Assembly: GCF_900112195.1 (NCBI RefSeq) | Contig: NZ_FOKR01000002.1 | Location: 554,833-618,832, forward strand | Length of the DNA stretch: 64,000 nt | From: Butyrivibrio sp. YAB3001 | GTDB lineage: Bacteria > Bacillota > Clostridia > Lachnospirales > Lachnospiraceae | Reading direction: 5' to 3' | Shown: piece after piece, positions 17,751 through 32,200 of the stretch | Position numbering within the stretch: the stretch's first letter is position 1 | Layout of the letters: the number at the start of each line of letters is the position of its first letter | Translations under genes and position numbers: made by a program | Notes under the pieces: generated by a model | What the model saw: the letters and a program-made list of their open reading frames with translations, nothing else | What the model was told of the DNA's origin: nothing | The model's database searches: none

Positions 17751-17778
17751 GAAAAAAGGTAACCATCATAAATACCTT
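17751..17778 (-). terminator. probable terminator of the HD-GYP gene
   Basis: Minus strand: AAGGTA pairs with TACCTT over an 11-nt loop, with T6 following. The stem includes the last codons of the HD-GYP gene. Confidence 0.5.
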
Positions 17779-20132
17779 ATATTTGTAAGTGCCGCCTGGT
17801 CTCCTGTAAGTGCAACGTAGATATTCTGTGCATCATCCTTTACTTTGGTTATATTTCTGATATCTACACCAAGATTCTTCGTTGTAGTGACAATGGTATT
17901 CCCATTACGAACAAAGTCAACAGTGCAGTCATACCCGGCCTTGCCTTTTTCTTTCCAGTCATCCCAGTCTGTAAACTCATCGCCAAAGTTAACTGTCATC
18001 CTGTTTTCTGCTGCGCCATCTGATTCCCAATATTCTCCATCAAGCCTTATCAGCGCAAACTCGCGGTAGTTAGGCCCATTAACTTTTTTATCATCTGAGT
18101 AAAAAAGAATGATATGTGGGCAATGCCAAATAAGCCTTGCTGTAGGAAGACTCATTGCATGGAAAGTAATCTTCATATTCTCTTTAACAGGAACCCCTTC
18201 AGTTATCGCATAGTGATATCCATCTATCTGAATATTTGGCACATGTCCGCTTGGCACATCAATATATGAGATCTTGTCAGCAATTCTCGGAATATAGCCT
18301 TCGCCAATCGCCTCAGACTGTCTGTCAATTGCAACATCGATAATGTCGCAATACTCTCCTGTAAGCGAAATATACAAAAATCTTGAAGAATCGGCGAGTG
18401 CCACGATAAACTCCATAGACTGGTATACACTGCTTATTCTTATGAGAGCATGGTCCTCATACTTAACAGCTTCTATCTCGTAGTCTATAAAATATCCATT
18501 TTTAAAAGAAAAAGCTTCTCCACTGCCTGTCTTATCTGTACGTTGGATTTTCCTTGCGCCTTTACAGATGGTTTTTCCATCAAACCAGATTTCACCGGAC
18601 TCATAATACCAAAGTTCATGTTTCTTTTTCTCATCGGTATGAATCCTGCCATCAAGAGAATCAAACAGTATTATTGCAGGAAGACATCTCTCATTTCTGG
18701 CATCCTCTTTTGCCCTGCTTCTTAAATGGATTTTGACTGTATTGGAATTAACCAGTATCCCTTCTGACACTTCGCTTCTGAACTTATCAGGATGAAGTTC
18801 ATTTCTGCCGGATAGGCCTTTGACTTCAGCCTTTTCCTTCATATCATATTCGGAGTCCATATCCATAAGATGCAGCATGACCTTGGCATATTTTGGATCA
18901 AACTGACTTCCTGAACCTTTGATGATCTCTTCGCGCACAAGTTCCTGAGGAACAGGGTCTCTGTACTGTCTCTTGGAAGTCATAACATCATACGCATCAG
19001 CGACAGCAATAATTCTGGCTATCTCCGGAATATCCTCACCTTTTAGCTTATCAGGATAGCCCCTGCCGTCATATCTTTCATGATGATAGTTTGCTCCTAC
19101 GCTAAGATACGGAAATTCACTGATACTGGATAGAATCTGCTTTCCGATAATAGTATGTGTTTTTATCTCATCATACTCGTCATCAGTAAGTTCGCTGCTC
19201 TTATTTATTATGTAATCGGGAATACCTATCTTACCTACATCATGGAGCAGCGCCGCATAATAAATCTCATCACACTCTTTTTCACTCTTACCGCTAACCT
19301 TCGCTATTTTTTTGGCGTAATCAGCAACTCTCGATGAATGTCCGTGAGTATTCCTGTCCTTAAAATCGATGGCGCTTACCAAAGCTTTTACCGTCTGCTC
19401 AAAGAGCATCTTAATGCTTTCAAGTTCCTCCCTGTTAGTCTTAGCAGCATATTCATTCAAATCAATAAAGGAAAAGAAATAAATAAGTACCGCTACACCC
19501 ACGCTGGTAATGTTAGTTAGCGAAATTCCATACCAAAAATACTGAACAATCGCTGAAACCATAGGAAGCATTGCAAAAAGAATGAGTGAAAAACATACTC
19601 TTTTGCTTATATGCCGGCGATAATGGAAAAGCACTGAAAGATCAAGCACCAACGCCAAAAGGGGTGTCACATAGGATAAAACAAAGAATTCCCCCCTATG
19701 ATAAACATTGGCCTTGTCAAATGAATAAAAAAGATTCGTAAACTGAGATACTATTACGAGAATTTCCCCCATAGCAATTAAAGCTTCAGCAAAGCACAAT
19801 CTTTTAGGAATAGTAGGTAACGCGCCTTCATTTTTGAATATATCCACTATGTAAAGATTAAATGCGTGGACAATTTCCATGGAAAGAAAAAACACCATAA
19901 AGTGGCTTATTCGTACCATGTAGTATCCAAGTGTAGAAGTATCTCCATTGAATATATAGGTATACCTGTCAAATATAAGAATGAGCATTGCTGAAAGTTC
20001 AAGATGCAACATAGAAAGCTTTCTGCGCCTTGAGATATTGGTAGAAATAGCCGCAAAAAAAGCTGTTATTCCGCATATACTGCTAAGCGAAAGCATCATA
20101 TCAAGCTGATGCCTTAAAATAAAATCATACAT
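17766..20132 (-). CDS. membrane-bound HD-GYP domain protein (predicted c-di-GMP phosphodiesterase)
   Basis: A 788-residue protein. I start it at ATG 20132 (MYDFILRHQ), 8 nt after GGGGGA; an upstream ATG at 20162 lacks a ribosome binding site. Residues 1-225 hold about seven hydrophobic helices (sensor or membrane domain). Residues about 240-410 are an HD-GYP domain with HGHSSRVADYA, LHDVGKIGIPD (HD at 297-298), the paired His of ANYHHERYDGRGYP (GYP 358-360) and VADAYDVMTS. The 370-residue C-terminal part is predicted to be beta-rich, with Trp/Tyr-rich repeats (WYYESGEIWFDGK, EYWESDGAA), and matches no family I know. HD-GYP domains hydrolyse c-di-GMP to GMP; all visible metal ligands are present. 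Confidence 0.88.
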   Translation of the reverse strand: MYDFILRHQLDMMLSLSSICGITAFFAAISTNISRRRKLSMLHLELSAMLILIFDRYTYIFNGDTSTLGYYMVRISHFMVFFLSMEIVHAFNLYIVDIFKNEGALPTIPKRLCFAEALIAMGEILVIVSQFTNLFYSFDKANVYHRGEFFVLSYVTPLLALVLDLSVLFHYRRHISKRVCFSLILFAMLPMVSAIVQYFWYGISLTNITSVGVAVLIYFFSFIDLNEYAAKTNREELESIKMLFEQTVKALVSAIDFKDRNTHGHSSRVADYAKKIAKVSGKSEKECDEIYYAALLHDVGKIGIPDYIINKSSELTDDEYDEIKTHTIIGKQILSSISEFPYLSVGANYHHERYDGRGYPDKLKGEDIPEIARIIAVADAYDVMTSKRQYRDPVPQELVREEIIKGSGSQFDPKYAKVMLHLMDMDSEYDMKEKAEVKGLSGRNELHPDKFRSEVSEGILVNSNTVKIHLRSRAKEDARNERCLPAIILFDSLDGRIHTDEKKKHELWYYESGEIWFDGKTICKGARKIQRTDKTGSGEAFSFKNGYFIDYEIEAVKYEDHALIRISSVYQSMEFIVALADSSRFLYISLTGEYCDIIDVAIDRQSEAIGEGYIPRIADKISYIDVPSGHVPNIQIDGYHYAITEGVPVKENMKITFHAMSLPTARLIWHCPHIILFYSDDKKVNGPNYREFALIRLDGEYWESDGAAENRMTVNFGDEFTDWDDWKEKGKAGYDCTVDFVRNGNTIVTTTKNLGVDIRNITKVKDDAQNIYVALTGDQAALTNIRYL

Positions 20133-20208
20133 AAACAATTCCCCCAAACTACACCGTTTCAATATTTTACCACATTTCGGAAGTTTTTTGGATTTGTTTT
20201 TCGTCAGA

Positions 20209-20256
20209 AAAAGGAAACAGGTGCCTCATCACACCTATATGTGATGGACACCTGTC
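20209..20256 (-). terminator. terminator of the giant surface protein operon
   Basis: Minus strand: ACAGGTG/CACCTGT and CATCACA/TGTGATG make a two-part stem with a 6-nt loop, then TTTCCTTTTT. It starts 15 nt after the stop codon. Confidence 0.9.
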
Positions 20257-20270
20257 TCTTTTAGTTGAAC

Positions 20271-23200
20271 TTAATTAATCTTTTTCTTTTTGGTCAGTAC
20301 AAGGAATCCTATAAGGAGTATTGCTATCGGAAGCATTACGAAGCTATAGTTAAATCCTGTTACCAGCTTAGCAACTGCTTCATTCTGTAAGATAGCATCC
20401 ACGCCTCCGCTAAACATTCCATAATTCGCACTACTCTTACTTATGCCTGACTCAGTCTGAACGTTTTCAGAAGAGGTCGTTATCATATTGCTAATAGCAT
20501 TCTTCATTGCTGCTATGCTCACATCACTTGCAAGTATGACAAAATTCCAACCATCTTTCTCTACAACTTTTACGTAATCAGCTATTCCCATAACAGTATC
20601 ATAAAGATTGCTTATATTACTGTCCATGTCGGTAGTAAGGCCAAACTGACGTAGAAGTGTATCTGATACTTCTGCTTCTTCCTGAGTATCTTCTTCATTG
20701 CGGTTAATCTTATTGTGCAGTTCTTTTGACAAATGTCTTAAGGTTGTACGTGGTTTAGCATCATCCTTCTTAAGAGTCTTTTCAGCCTCAAGAATGCTCT
20801 TTCTAAGATTAGCAAATTCTGCACTCTTAGCGGCAGTTACAACTTCGCCTTCATATTCTTCCTGGTATTCCTGCCACCTTCTTGGCTCTGGATTGCCCTC
20901 ATCGCCGTTGTCATGTGGGTTACCCTCTTCTTCCGGATCTACCGGTGTGTATACTCTCCACTGAAGTTTGTCTGATTCCTTAAACTTGTTAAGAGTTCCA
21001 ACATCGTAGCCCTTGGAATTTACAAGGAACAGATACATCGAATTGCCCCTTGGAGTAGAAGCTGCGATATTTGCTATCCTTGCTTTGATCTTATCAACCC
21101 ACAGATAAGCTGTGTACATATTACTATAGCTTAGATACTCTCTTATACTATATGTACCCTTGCCAGTGCCGTTACCAGCCTTTACCATTAGCGTGTAAAG
21201 CTGAGAGTTAACCTTAAGATTAACAACATCTGACTCAAGTTTATTGATGAAGATGTTTGCTACTCTTGCCAGTTCATAGAAGCTGTTGTAAACAATCATC
21301 ACAGGCGTGATATCAAGATTTACATTATCATTTGCCTTAATTGATACTGCAGCACTCTTTCCCTGTTTCTGAATAACGTTGTTATTGACAGGCGCCACAT
21401 CAAACAGATATGCATTAAATGACCTTCCATTCACTGTATTACCTACATTTGATGCGCCTTCAATTGTAATTTTGTTTGCTGCAACGAATGCATCACCGTC
21501 TGTATAAACGTTTCCTCCATTCATCACGATAGTGATGCTTCCTTCACCTGCATCAAAGTCATCATAGCGGCGTCTTCCTGTTGAATCGCCTTCACCTGAG
21601 GTAAATATTACATCTCCCTTACCATAGGAATTGATCTCTACCTGTGAATTACTGTCTGTTCCATAGATAAATGCTATTCCTGCAGGTGCCTTGATATACA
21701 TTGGCAGGTCATGACTCTTATCCGTATCTCCTACCAGGAATACTTTCTTGATATAAAGCGGAAGATCTGAATAATTATCAATGTTGAGCATTGGAATATA
21801 AGAACTTGTATAAGCCTTTACTACTCCTGATGCCTTGCCATTAAAGGATGAGATTGTAAATTCGCCGCGTCTTGTTTCTACGATATCATGGACTGTTATC
21901 TTATCGGAATCAATTGTAATAAACTTATCCTTATCCTGCTGCTTGATTCCTGTAACTGTAGCTTTCTTGTCTTTTCCTATAAGAATATTGATTCCTGCTG
22001 CAAATTCGCTGCAGTAAAGATCAAGATTTACAGATACATTACCATCAATACCATAGTAACCAGTTCTCGATACCTGTGCATCTGAATATGTAACTACATT
22101 AATTACTTCAGTAACAAGTTTTGTAACCTTCTTGGTAACCCATCTTACAAGATTCTTAAGAGGCCATGGAAGCCATGATGTTATTTTTTCAACAACTTCT
22201 TCTACCTTCTCGATAGTTCTTGTTACCTTTGAGACTATCGTATCGCCATCAGCTGTTGCGTCACGCTTAACAGCGTTATTTGAATTAAATCCATCTGCAA
22301 AACCGTTTCTGATGACAATGTCCGGTCCCATAAGAATTGCCTTGTAAGCAGTATTTCCTATATTGATATTTCCATAAGTTCCGCCGCTTACATCAGAGTT
22401 ACCGTATACCTTACCTGTAACACCCTTTATTGATGCAAAAGAAATTGCGTTTTCATCAAGTGTCTTTGCTATGCAATAAATGTAGAGTGTCTCATATCCG
22501 GCAACACTGGCATTTCCTATGTTGACAAGAAGATTATTCGTTGATGTCACTTTACTTGTTGCTTCAGTATAAGTTGCAAATGACCTTGTCAATGCCTTAG
22601 AGTCTGCTTTATGACTCTGCTTGTCTATGTATGCAGCTATCTCAACATCTGCTCCATAGATACTGCAGGTCTTTGCGCTGTCAGGTGCAATATTAACAAG
22701 AACATTAACAGTACTTGTAACCTCTGCGCTCGGTCTGTTGCTCTCAATTCCGCCGGTCATGGTGTACTCAGCCTTCGAAGAGAGATTACTTGCAGTCTGT
22801 GCAATTATTGAAACCTTTCCAAGCTGGGCTGTAATCTCACATCCGCCAATATCTATCCTTGTATTCTCAGTATAGGTTATAGCGGCTTTTGGAATTGCCT
22901 TCTGCACTGCTCCGCCTGCGCTACCCTTTGCGGTGCTTGTAATAGTGACATCTTTAGCATCTGCATAAATACTTATGTTACCACCTGCAAGCATGTTGTA
23001 ATTATCATTTACTTTTACAGATGTGTTGCGGTTAAAGCTGTTAGTTGCCTCAAGATTACTCTTGCTTCCAAGTCCATATGCGCTGCTCTCAATAGAGGTG
23101 CTCATATTTCCTGTTGTAATAGCTCTAATGTCTATGCTTCCAAGAGGAGTACTGATTGAATCCGACTTAACTGCTTTTTCATCTCCAAGGATAACTTCTG

Positions 23201-26200
23201 CATTCTGTGATGCAACGCTTCCGCTTACCTTTGAAGTTCCTCCTGAAACAAGTCCCGCGTTCATAGCTGCGAGATGATCAACTATTGAACTTATGTTATC
23301 TTTTGCAAGAATCTCAACATCGTTATTCGAAGTCAAAAGACCTGCAATCTTAACTGTAGTTCTTGTTGTACCAACATCGGTTGCAAAATAGTACGAACCA
23401 AGCTTAATTCCTGAATAGCCTGACATACTGTTGAGATGTGTTGCAACTGACAGATCTGCGAGAGCTCTTACAGTAATATTGTCAATCATCGGATTTGTCT
23501 TTTTAAGAGTTTCCAATTCATCGGAACTGTGAGTTCCTATTGTTGTAAGCTTTACTCCACTTCCTATCTCTGTTGATACAAGTCTTTCTCTTTCTTTTGC
23601 TGCCTGTGTAACAACGCTTACGCTGTCACCGGAAGCAAGTGTAATACTAACCTGCGGAGCGCTTCCCTTTGATGATACTTCAGTATTATCAGCTGCAATA
23701 ACATCTATCTGCGCACCGATTATATTGCTGTTTCCTGTTACCCTTGCTGTAATTGTGCTAACAGAATCAGTCTTTGTAGAAACATACTGAGCGCTTGCAA
23801 CACCAATGCTGTAATTTGGTGCATCAGCCGTTGCTTCTACATGGACAGCCTTGCCTCCCATCTGACCGGTTGTTGTATTAAGGTTAGATACGTCTGAGTT
23901 AAGGCTTACTCTTCCTGTTGCAATTATCTTTGTGTTATTGATGCATGCATCGTTCTTAACGTCGGCCTTGGCTGCTATTTCTGTAATACCGCCACCAACA
24001 AGACTTATGCTGTACTTACCTGTACTTGCACCACCCTTTGCGATAGCGCTGACATCGTCAAGCTTTGCTATTACATAAATGTCTTTTGATCTAATGACCT
24101 TTCCAAGACTGTCAACCAAAACTTTGTTGTCAACATTTACAAGTGAAGAAACATAAGAACCTGCAAGCTTAACACCTGATACGTCAACTTTGGTTCCCTT
24201 AATGTGAGCATTCGCACTTACTTTGCTTCCAATACTCTTAATTGCTATTGTATCGTATGCTCTTCCAAGGTCTCCTGTAACATTTGTTTCTGCAATGCTG
24301 CTTGCAATTGCATCTGACTTATTTGTCTCTCTTCCAACTCCTGTGATCTTAACTCCAAGGGCTGAAGGATCAAGGTCAGAAACCGCAACTGTTGCAAACT
24401 CATTTATTACACTTATGTTCCTTGCAATAATATTGCTTTCAGATGCCTTATTTACCCAGATTGCCTTAAAGGTTCCGGCTGCATCTGCCTTAGTTTCTAC
24501 TACTCCAAGATTTGCCAGACTGAACATGCACTCCAGGGATTTAGCATTAGCTGTGCTTGTTCCATTTGCTCTTACAGAAATATCATCTGACTTTGAGCCA
24601 AGTGATACACTGTTTCCGCTAAACTCTGCAGATGCAATAACAGTCATATCAGCTTTTGCAGTTGCTTTATTAGCTGTAACAGCAGCTGCGCCAACTGTTC
24701 CTGCATAGATGCGAGCATCTGCTGCCGCATCAGGAGTAATGTAAACTGTCTTTCCAAGTACCTTTATTGTTACCGGTGAAGGCTTGGTATTTACGTCATT
24801 GCCCTGAGAAATGATCTCAAGACTCTTTGCTATTACGTCAGAAGCTTCGCCTGCAGTAAGGAGAGCTTTATTTTCGCCCTCTAAAGAAGCATAAACATAA
24901 GATGCATTTCCAGCTGCCGCGCCTACTGCTCCGCTGGCCGCTACTGCAAAAGCTTTATTCTTCCCTTTAGCTATTATCGCAATGCCTTCTTCAGCTTCTA
25001 CCTTACCACTTGTTTCAAGAATGGCCTCATTCTTTGCGTTATTAAGTGCAAAAGCAAAATTGATAGCTGCTCCTCTTGCACCAATGCCGCCTGTAGCTGC
25101 TGTTGTGAATGCAGAAGAATCATAATCGCTTCCGCTTGTCAGTCCGCCTGCCTCAATTCTGATATTCTTTGCCTTGATTGGAGCATCTTTACTGCTTATC
25201 TTAGCAATGTTTTCAGAATCAATATAGGATACTGCTACAACTGCGCCCACTCCGACAGCTCCAGCTGAAACAGATGCAACCACTGTCTTTGCCTGGCCAT
25301 TCATTCCAGATCTCAGTGATACAAGATTTGTAGCCGCTGTTTCAATGCTCTTTAATGTGACGTTATTCTGAGCATTCTGTAGTGCAAGCACTACTGCGCC
25401 GTTTGCTGCTATGGCACCTGCTGTAAGGCTTGCGCCAAGAGCTGTCACATCGCCGTTTACAGTTCCTGTAATACTGATATCTTTTGTCTTAATAAATGCA
25501 TTCTTAGGTGAATAGCTGTTTCCACCTACATAAGCATTGTTTACTGCCTTATTGTTTGCTATTGCAACAGTAACTCCTGCTGCCACTGCACCTGCTGCTA
25601 TGTTTGCAAAGTATGCGCCGATATTTTCTTCGATGTTCGAATTTACATTTATGACATCTGCATTTATCTTTGCATATTCACCAATATAAGCTGTAGATTC
25701 AAGCTTATTATTAGCTATTGAAACCATAACCGATACAGCAACTGCTCCTGCTGCAAGAACACCGTTAACTGATGTAAGGTTAGCCTTATTATCAGCAGTA
25801 ACGTTAAGTGTTGAAAGAGTGCTCTGTGAATCAAACATTCCGGGATCAAAGGCTGCAACAACAATTGCTTCGTTTGTAGCAAGTGATACGCTTGCTGCAA
25901 CTCCTACTGCTCCTGCGCCGATGGATACTGTAAATACTCCAACGTTGCCAAAATCAGTAGACGCTTTGATATTTGCATTCTTTCCGCTGTTCTTAGAATT
26001 TAATGATCCTTTTACAAGTGCCCTTACATCTGCAGAGTTGTTATAATATGCCACATTTGGCGCTACTCCAACAAGTCCGCCTGCTGCCGCTGCGCTTATC
26101 ACAAGCATTCCAAAGTCTGAAGTAGATGTGGAACTGCCCTTACTCTCTTTTTCATTTGCAGAAGCTTTGGCTATTGTATCCTGAGCACTGGACTCCATTC

Positions 26201-29200
26201 CACCATTCTTCCACTTAAGAGTGCTGATATCCCAGGACTTCTTGTCATGAGTCAGTTTTGCTTCAATGGTTATTTCTCCCGGTGTTGTGATAACTGCTTT
26301 GTTGTCTACGAGAGCAGATACATTTGAATTAACAATGACAACTGCCACTCCTGCGCCAACGCCTGCAGTTCCGCCTGCTCCGGCGCCGCCTGCAACAACA
26401 AGTGCGCTTACATTCTCGTTAGAAGTAACATTTACATCGCCGCCTGCATTAAGTGATGAGCCATAACCTATAGAAGAAAGAGTCATATCAGTAAGGTCTT
26501 TTATTCTGCCTGAGAGATTACCTGAAGTCTGTTCCACAAGTTCTGCAGAAACATTTCCATTTCCGTTACCATAATCAGCATAGTTTCCTCCGTTTGCGCC
26601 CTTATTTCCAACATCAAGCGCTGATGTTCTTGAAGGAGTAATGGAAGTGTTCACTTCTTCCCTAAGGTCTTTTTGCTTAAAGGCTTCACCAGCTCTTTTA
26701 TCTGCCTTGCCGTAAGCTGTGTCTACAATATCTTCCGGATGAATCTTACCATTCGTATAGATTGCATCATAAGAATCCTTGTCGATTCCACTGCCAGCAA
26801 CGATAACTACAACTCCGGCTCCGACACCTGCCGTTCCGGACGCTCCGATACTTGCTGCAAAGGTCATGATATTTCTGTCTGACTTTGCGCTGATATCAAT
26901 AGTCTTTCCGCTTGTCAGCTTATTATTCTTACCAATAAACGCTTTTATATTATTGTGTGAAACTGATACTATAGCGCTTACACCTATGCCTGCTGTTCCG
27001 CTTCCTGCTATTGTACCTGCTATAGCTACAAAGCCGTACTCATCCTTTGCAAGTACACTGATTCCTGTTTCAGCAGTCAAGGTTACCTTATCTTCTGTAT
27101 AAGCCTGTGAGCTTACATTTGTTATTACCACATCTGCAGAGCCGCCAACTGCTGCTGTTCCGCTTCCTGCTATACCTACTGCTCCGCCATTTAATGTCTC
27201 TGCGGTGTCAGAACTTATAAGGATAAGTCCCTTAGTTGACTTAAGCTTTACGCCTTTTCCTGCATAGGCCTTAGAGTCATTGCTGTAGTAAATAACGTTT
27301 CCTTCTACAGAAACTGCTACATTTCCGCTTCCAGATACTACTGCTGCAAGAAGGTTTACATCTGCCTTTGCTGAGGATGTAATCTTAAGATTATCCTTTG
27401 CCTGCGCTGTAAGTCCTTCACCTGTTATAAATGCTGCAACCTTGTTTCTATAAACAAGTACGTTAGGAGCAACACCTACAGATGCTCTTCCGGAAGCAGC
27501 AATACTTACTGCTATAAGGAATAGTGAATCTTCTTTAGCTGCATCTACTACTACTATTCCTGCAGAATTGATATTCTTGATATTTTGTGCTGAGCTTTCA
27601 ACATCTGCACTGTAAACGAAGGTTACTACAGAAACTCCTACGCCTACTTTACCTGAAGCAGAAAGACTTCCTGCTGCATCAACGATATCCTCTTTACTTC
27701 CGGCAATTATCTCAACCGCCAGAGGAACAGATGAATCATCTGATGATGAACTACTCTTGTCTTTTGCAACAAGTGTATTATGTCCTCTTGCCGTAGCATG
27801 AACCTTACTGCTGCTTACAACAGTATTTATAACTCCTGTTACTGCAACTTTTCCTGAAGCTCCCGCGCTCACAGAAATAAGCTTAAATGCAGATTTTTCT
27901 CCTGCATCAATCGCTACTCCGCGAACTTTCCTCTTCCTGTCGGATGAACCGCTTGTCACTGATGGAAGGACGAGTGCTTTTACGCCATTACTTAGTACTG
28001 ATGCATAGTCAGCTGCTGCAGCTTCAATTGTGTTATTAAGTATTACTGTACTTATTGCTCCGCCTGCTGCAACATTACCGGAAATATTTGCGCCTCCGGC
28101 GATCATAAGTTCATCAGAATCAAGGAATGCGCTTATTCCTGCGCTTCCTTCTGCACTCATACTTGATTTATTTGCAGAATCACTGTCAAGAAGCGCTGAA
28201 ATATTTGTATTTTCCACGGATACTGCTATTATTCCGCCAAAGGCATTCTTGCCTGCCTCTGCTGCTGCGAGAATATCAATAAATCTGTCCAGTGCATATG
28301 CGCTTATAAGAGCATTTCCACCTGCTGTAAGGTTACTTCCCTTAGCCACGTAACTCTGAACGTCTCTATTGAATAAGCTTACCTGTATAAGTCCGCCTGC
28401 TGCCACCCCCTTAAATGCAATAGCTGCTGATACATCAACTGCTATAAGCATTGAATCAGATGTTGCAAGGATGATTATGTCGCCCTTATCTGCTTTAATA
28501 GTAGCTGCGCTCTGAACCTTGGCATAACTCTTTGCCTTTGAAACAAGTACATCCACTACTGCTGCCACACCGGCCTTATCACTGATAGAAGCTGACGCGC
28601 TTGCAAGAACACTGATTGCCTTCTCTTTAGAGTCAGCTTTAACACTTACATTGCCCTTCTTAGACTGAAGTGTCACTGTTCCTGCCATTTCTTTTCCAAC
28701 AATAGCCTCTGTATCTGAGCCATAGATTCCAACAACAAGTGTTCCACCGGCTGCTGTGCCTTTTCCGCCCTGAACGCCTGCGGCTATAAGAATTGTATTG
28801 TTGTCAAAGGTTGCAATTACATCAACGTTTTCACTTGCTACTATCTTGCAGTTCTCATAGATCTTTGCCAATGTTTCGCGGTCAGTATAGAAAACATTGA
28901 GGTTTCCGGCAACTTCAGTATTAGACTGCCCGGCTGCTATTGCCGCCGCTGTTGATACTATGAGACTATGCTGGATAGTTTCTGCTTCAACCTTAAATCC
29001 ACCATTTTCAGCTATAGTGACATTTGCTCCTGAATGAAGTAAAGCCTTAGCCTTACTGTGGTCGATCATAACTGCTATTGAAGCACCTGCTGAATTCTTA
29101 GCTGTTCCTACAGATACTCCAATAGTATAAAGACCTGTATCCGCATTATCACTTGCTCTTAAAGTAAAGCCTTTAGCTGAAGGAATTGGATCCTCTCCTG

Positions 29201-32200
29201 AATTTTCAGTATCAGGCTTTGGCTTAATTATATTTATAACAGCATTCTTACCAATCTGAGCTCTCACATCTGTATTAAGAAGTACAAATGAAATTGCTCC
29301 CGCTCCGTTAAACTTTCCTTCTCCGGCTGCATAAGAACCGCTAAAGGACTCTATATGGTAATTATCCGAAATAAATATATTGATAATGTTAAAAGCTTCC
29401 TGCGCCGTATAAATACTCTTATAGCTGGCATTATCAACCTTAACTTCTCGATTTGAGCCGTCACCACTTGAAGATACTATCTTATTGCTTGAAAGTCCTT
29501 CATATACATTTACTCCCTTTGCAATATATCCAAGAAGTCCTGAACCTGAAAGAAGATCTTCATGCTTCTTTACTGCTTCTACTACAAGGGAATTTCCATC
29601 AAACGATGCATTATTTCCAATTATCGTATGGATGACATCGTTTGCATAAAGCATGGCAAATGATAATCCAAGTCCTACATTTGCCTTTTTCTGGTAAGAG
29701 ATACTTCCGGCTCTCACATAAAGCTTATAGTCATCTGTTGATGAAAACTTAATGTCAGCGCCCTTAATGCCAATATTCTTACCTGCACTGATCTGAGTGG
29801 TTGCATCAGTGATAAGAACAGCTACCGCGCCGGCTCCTGCCACCTTTGTACTGTCAGTTCCTACTTTCTTTGAAATACTTCCGGAAACAGCCTGTGCGCC
29901 AAAGTAATCATTATCACTGTTCTGAGACATATCTGCTGTGATAGTTATATCGCCTCTTGCCTCAGTGTCTTTTGCCTCATCTTTAATTGCATTTATCTTT
30001 GTGTTATCAGAAATAACTACTACTGCTGAGCCTTTGTTATATGCAAGCGCAGCTCCGATTGCTATAGCAGCTGTTGCAGGCATCTGTGTCATTGTTATGC
30101 CTGTTCCAAGAGCTGAAAATGCTGCATCATTTTTGGCTGCAATTGTAACTGCCTGTCCGGATGTGGTAATGTTTCCGGATACTGTAGCAGTTGCATTGTG
30201 AACAGCAATATTAACACCGATTGCTGCCGCAACATCAACCTTCTTTTCAGATGAACCCTTCTTATCACCGGTAATGTCATTGTTTCCTGCGCCGCTCTCT
30301 TGCTTATTTGTTGCCTGATCATTAGCTGTCTTCTCGGCTTCCTTGACAATCTTTCCGGTCTCAGATTTATCATCTGTAGATTCGGTCTTGATGTTCTGTG
30401 TCTTTAAAATGTTATTTGAAAGAGACTTTTCATTAGAAGCGTCTCCTTCTGCATCCTTATCTTTATTCTCATTAAGAGTTGTATTTATAAGAGATGCTGT
30501 CTTATTGTTCTTATTATCTTTTCCCGGCTGATCAGAACTATCCGCTTTGGCCTTGTCCTGAGTTGTACCCATTGCAGTTGCAAGTGCAAGGCTTCTGTCC
30601 TCATCTTTAGTCTCTGCCTTGATAGAAACAGTTCCATCTGATGTGATCTTGCCCTTAAATGTTGTATCAACATCTGAACCAGACCATATGAATGCAACAG
30701 ATGCTCCTACTGCTGACTGTTTACCAACTGCAAAACCACTTGACTGTGCTCTGGTCTTGCCTGCATGTTTAGCTTCAAGAGTAACATTTCCTTTTGTTAC
30801 TATTTCAGTTTTGTCATTTCCGTAGACATTCACCTGATCCTTCTCTATCAAAAGAGCTACCGCAGCATCTACTGCTGTCTTGGCCTCTGCGCCCTTTGAT
30901 ACAGGATCTGTTCCCGCTACTGCGATCATGGTTCTTGTCAGCTTTTCTTCAGCCGTTATGCTTAAATCTTTAGCAGAAGTAATCTTCTTTGCCTCAATAT
31001 AAGCTATTGTTTTTATCGTGCTGTAATCGAATGCAAAAGAAGCGCCCACACCGACTGCTGTTGCATTTTCGCCTTCTTTGGCCGTCGGATTCTTGGCATT
31101 ATTATTGTCATCTTTTTTAGGTTCTTCGTTCTCAGTTTCGGAAGTATCTTTCTTTCCGCCCTGATCACCATCGTCATCATTTACTTCTACAATCTTGGCA
31201 CCGTCATCAGTCTTATCCTTGCCATCATCGCCCTTTGTCTTTTCGCTGTCTTTTACAGCTTCTTTTTCTTTTTCGCCTTCCTCGTTCTTATCAGGCTTAT
31301 CATCATCTTTCTTCTTAGGATCATTTTTCTTTAAAGATGCTGATGCTATTGTTTCTTCATTATTTAATATTCTGGCTGCAACTGTTATATCGCCTTCAGA
31401 AGATGTAACAAGTTTGTACTGGCCATTATCTGTGCAGACTATGTAGGCATCTACCTCTCCGTCAACTCTTGCAATGGCTATACTTCCGGCAACTCCAACT
31501 CCCGCTGCTCCTGCTCCCGATACTGCGTAAGTCTTTATCGCGTTTGGATCATCTTCCTTAGTTTCTACCTCAGTGTCGCCTTCTTTAGTCTTCTTGGTTG
31601 TCTGTGCAACCTCAGTCTTAACTGTAATAGTCCCTGCTTTTAAGTCAGCTGTTGTACTTATGTAAGCTTTTTCTACTATATTAATAAGGTTAAGAGCTGC
31701 TGCTGCGCCAACACCTACAGAATCACCTGCCTTAACTTTGCCGTCACTTCCTGAATGTGCAGAAACTGCTGAAGCATCCGCAAGTACATAGGCAGAAGTC
31801 TGGTTAGTTGTAGTTACTGCTATCTCCTTTGTTGCCTCAATAGCTTTTCCCAGAATCCTTGCTATAGAAGTATTGTTATGAATATTGAGAACAAATGCTG
31901 CTGCAACACTTAAAGTTCCCTCTGAAGTTTCAGCTTTCTGACGATTCTTTGTAAGTTCTGTAATCTTGTCAGTCTTAATATTCTTTGTATTTACTTCTTT
32001 TGCAAGTTCTTTTGCTGAATCAGTTGCTTCATCCGCCTGTTTATCCTGATCACATTTACCATCACCGTCGCCGGAGGCTTTTTCTGAATCTTTTGACGAA
32101 GCGGCCTTATCCTTATGAGCTCCTGTTGAACTTGCACGTGCTCTTGCCTTCGAAAGAATGCTCTTGGAAACAGCATTTATCTTAATGTTGTTCGCCTTAA

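Noticed and set aside
20271..20360. Sortase-type anchor at the end of the giant protein
   Set aside because: The helix and basic tail are there, but no LPxTG or close variant precedes them.
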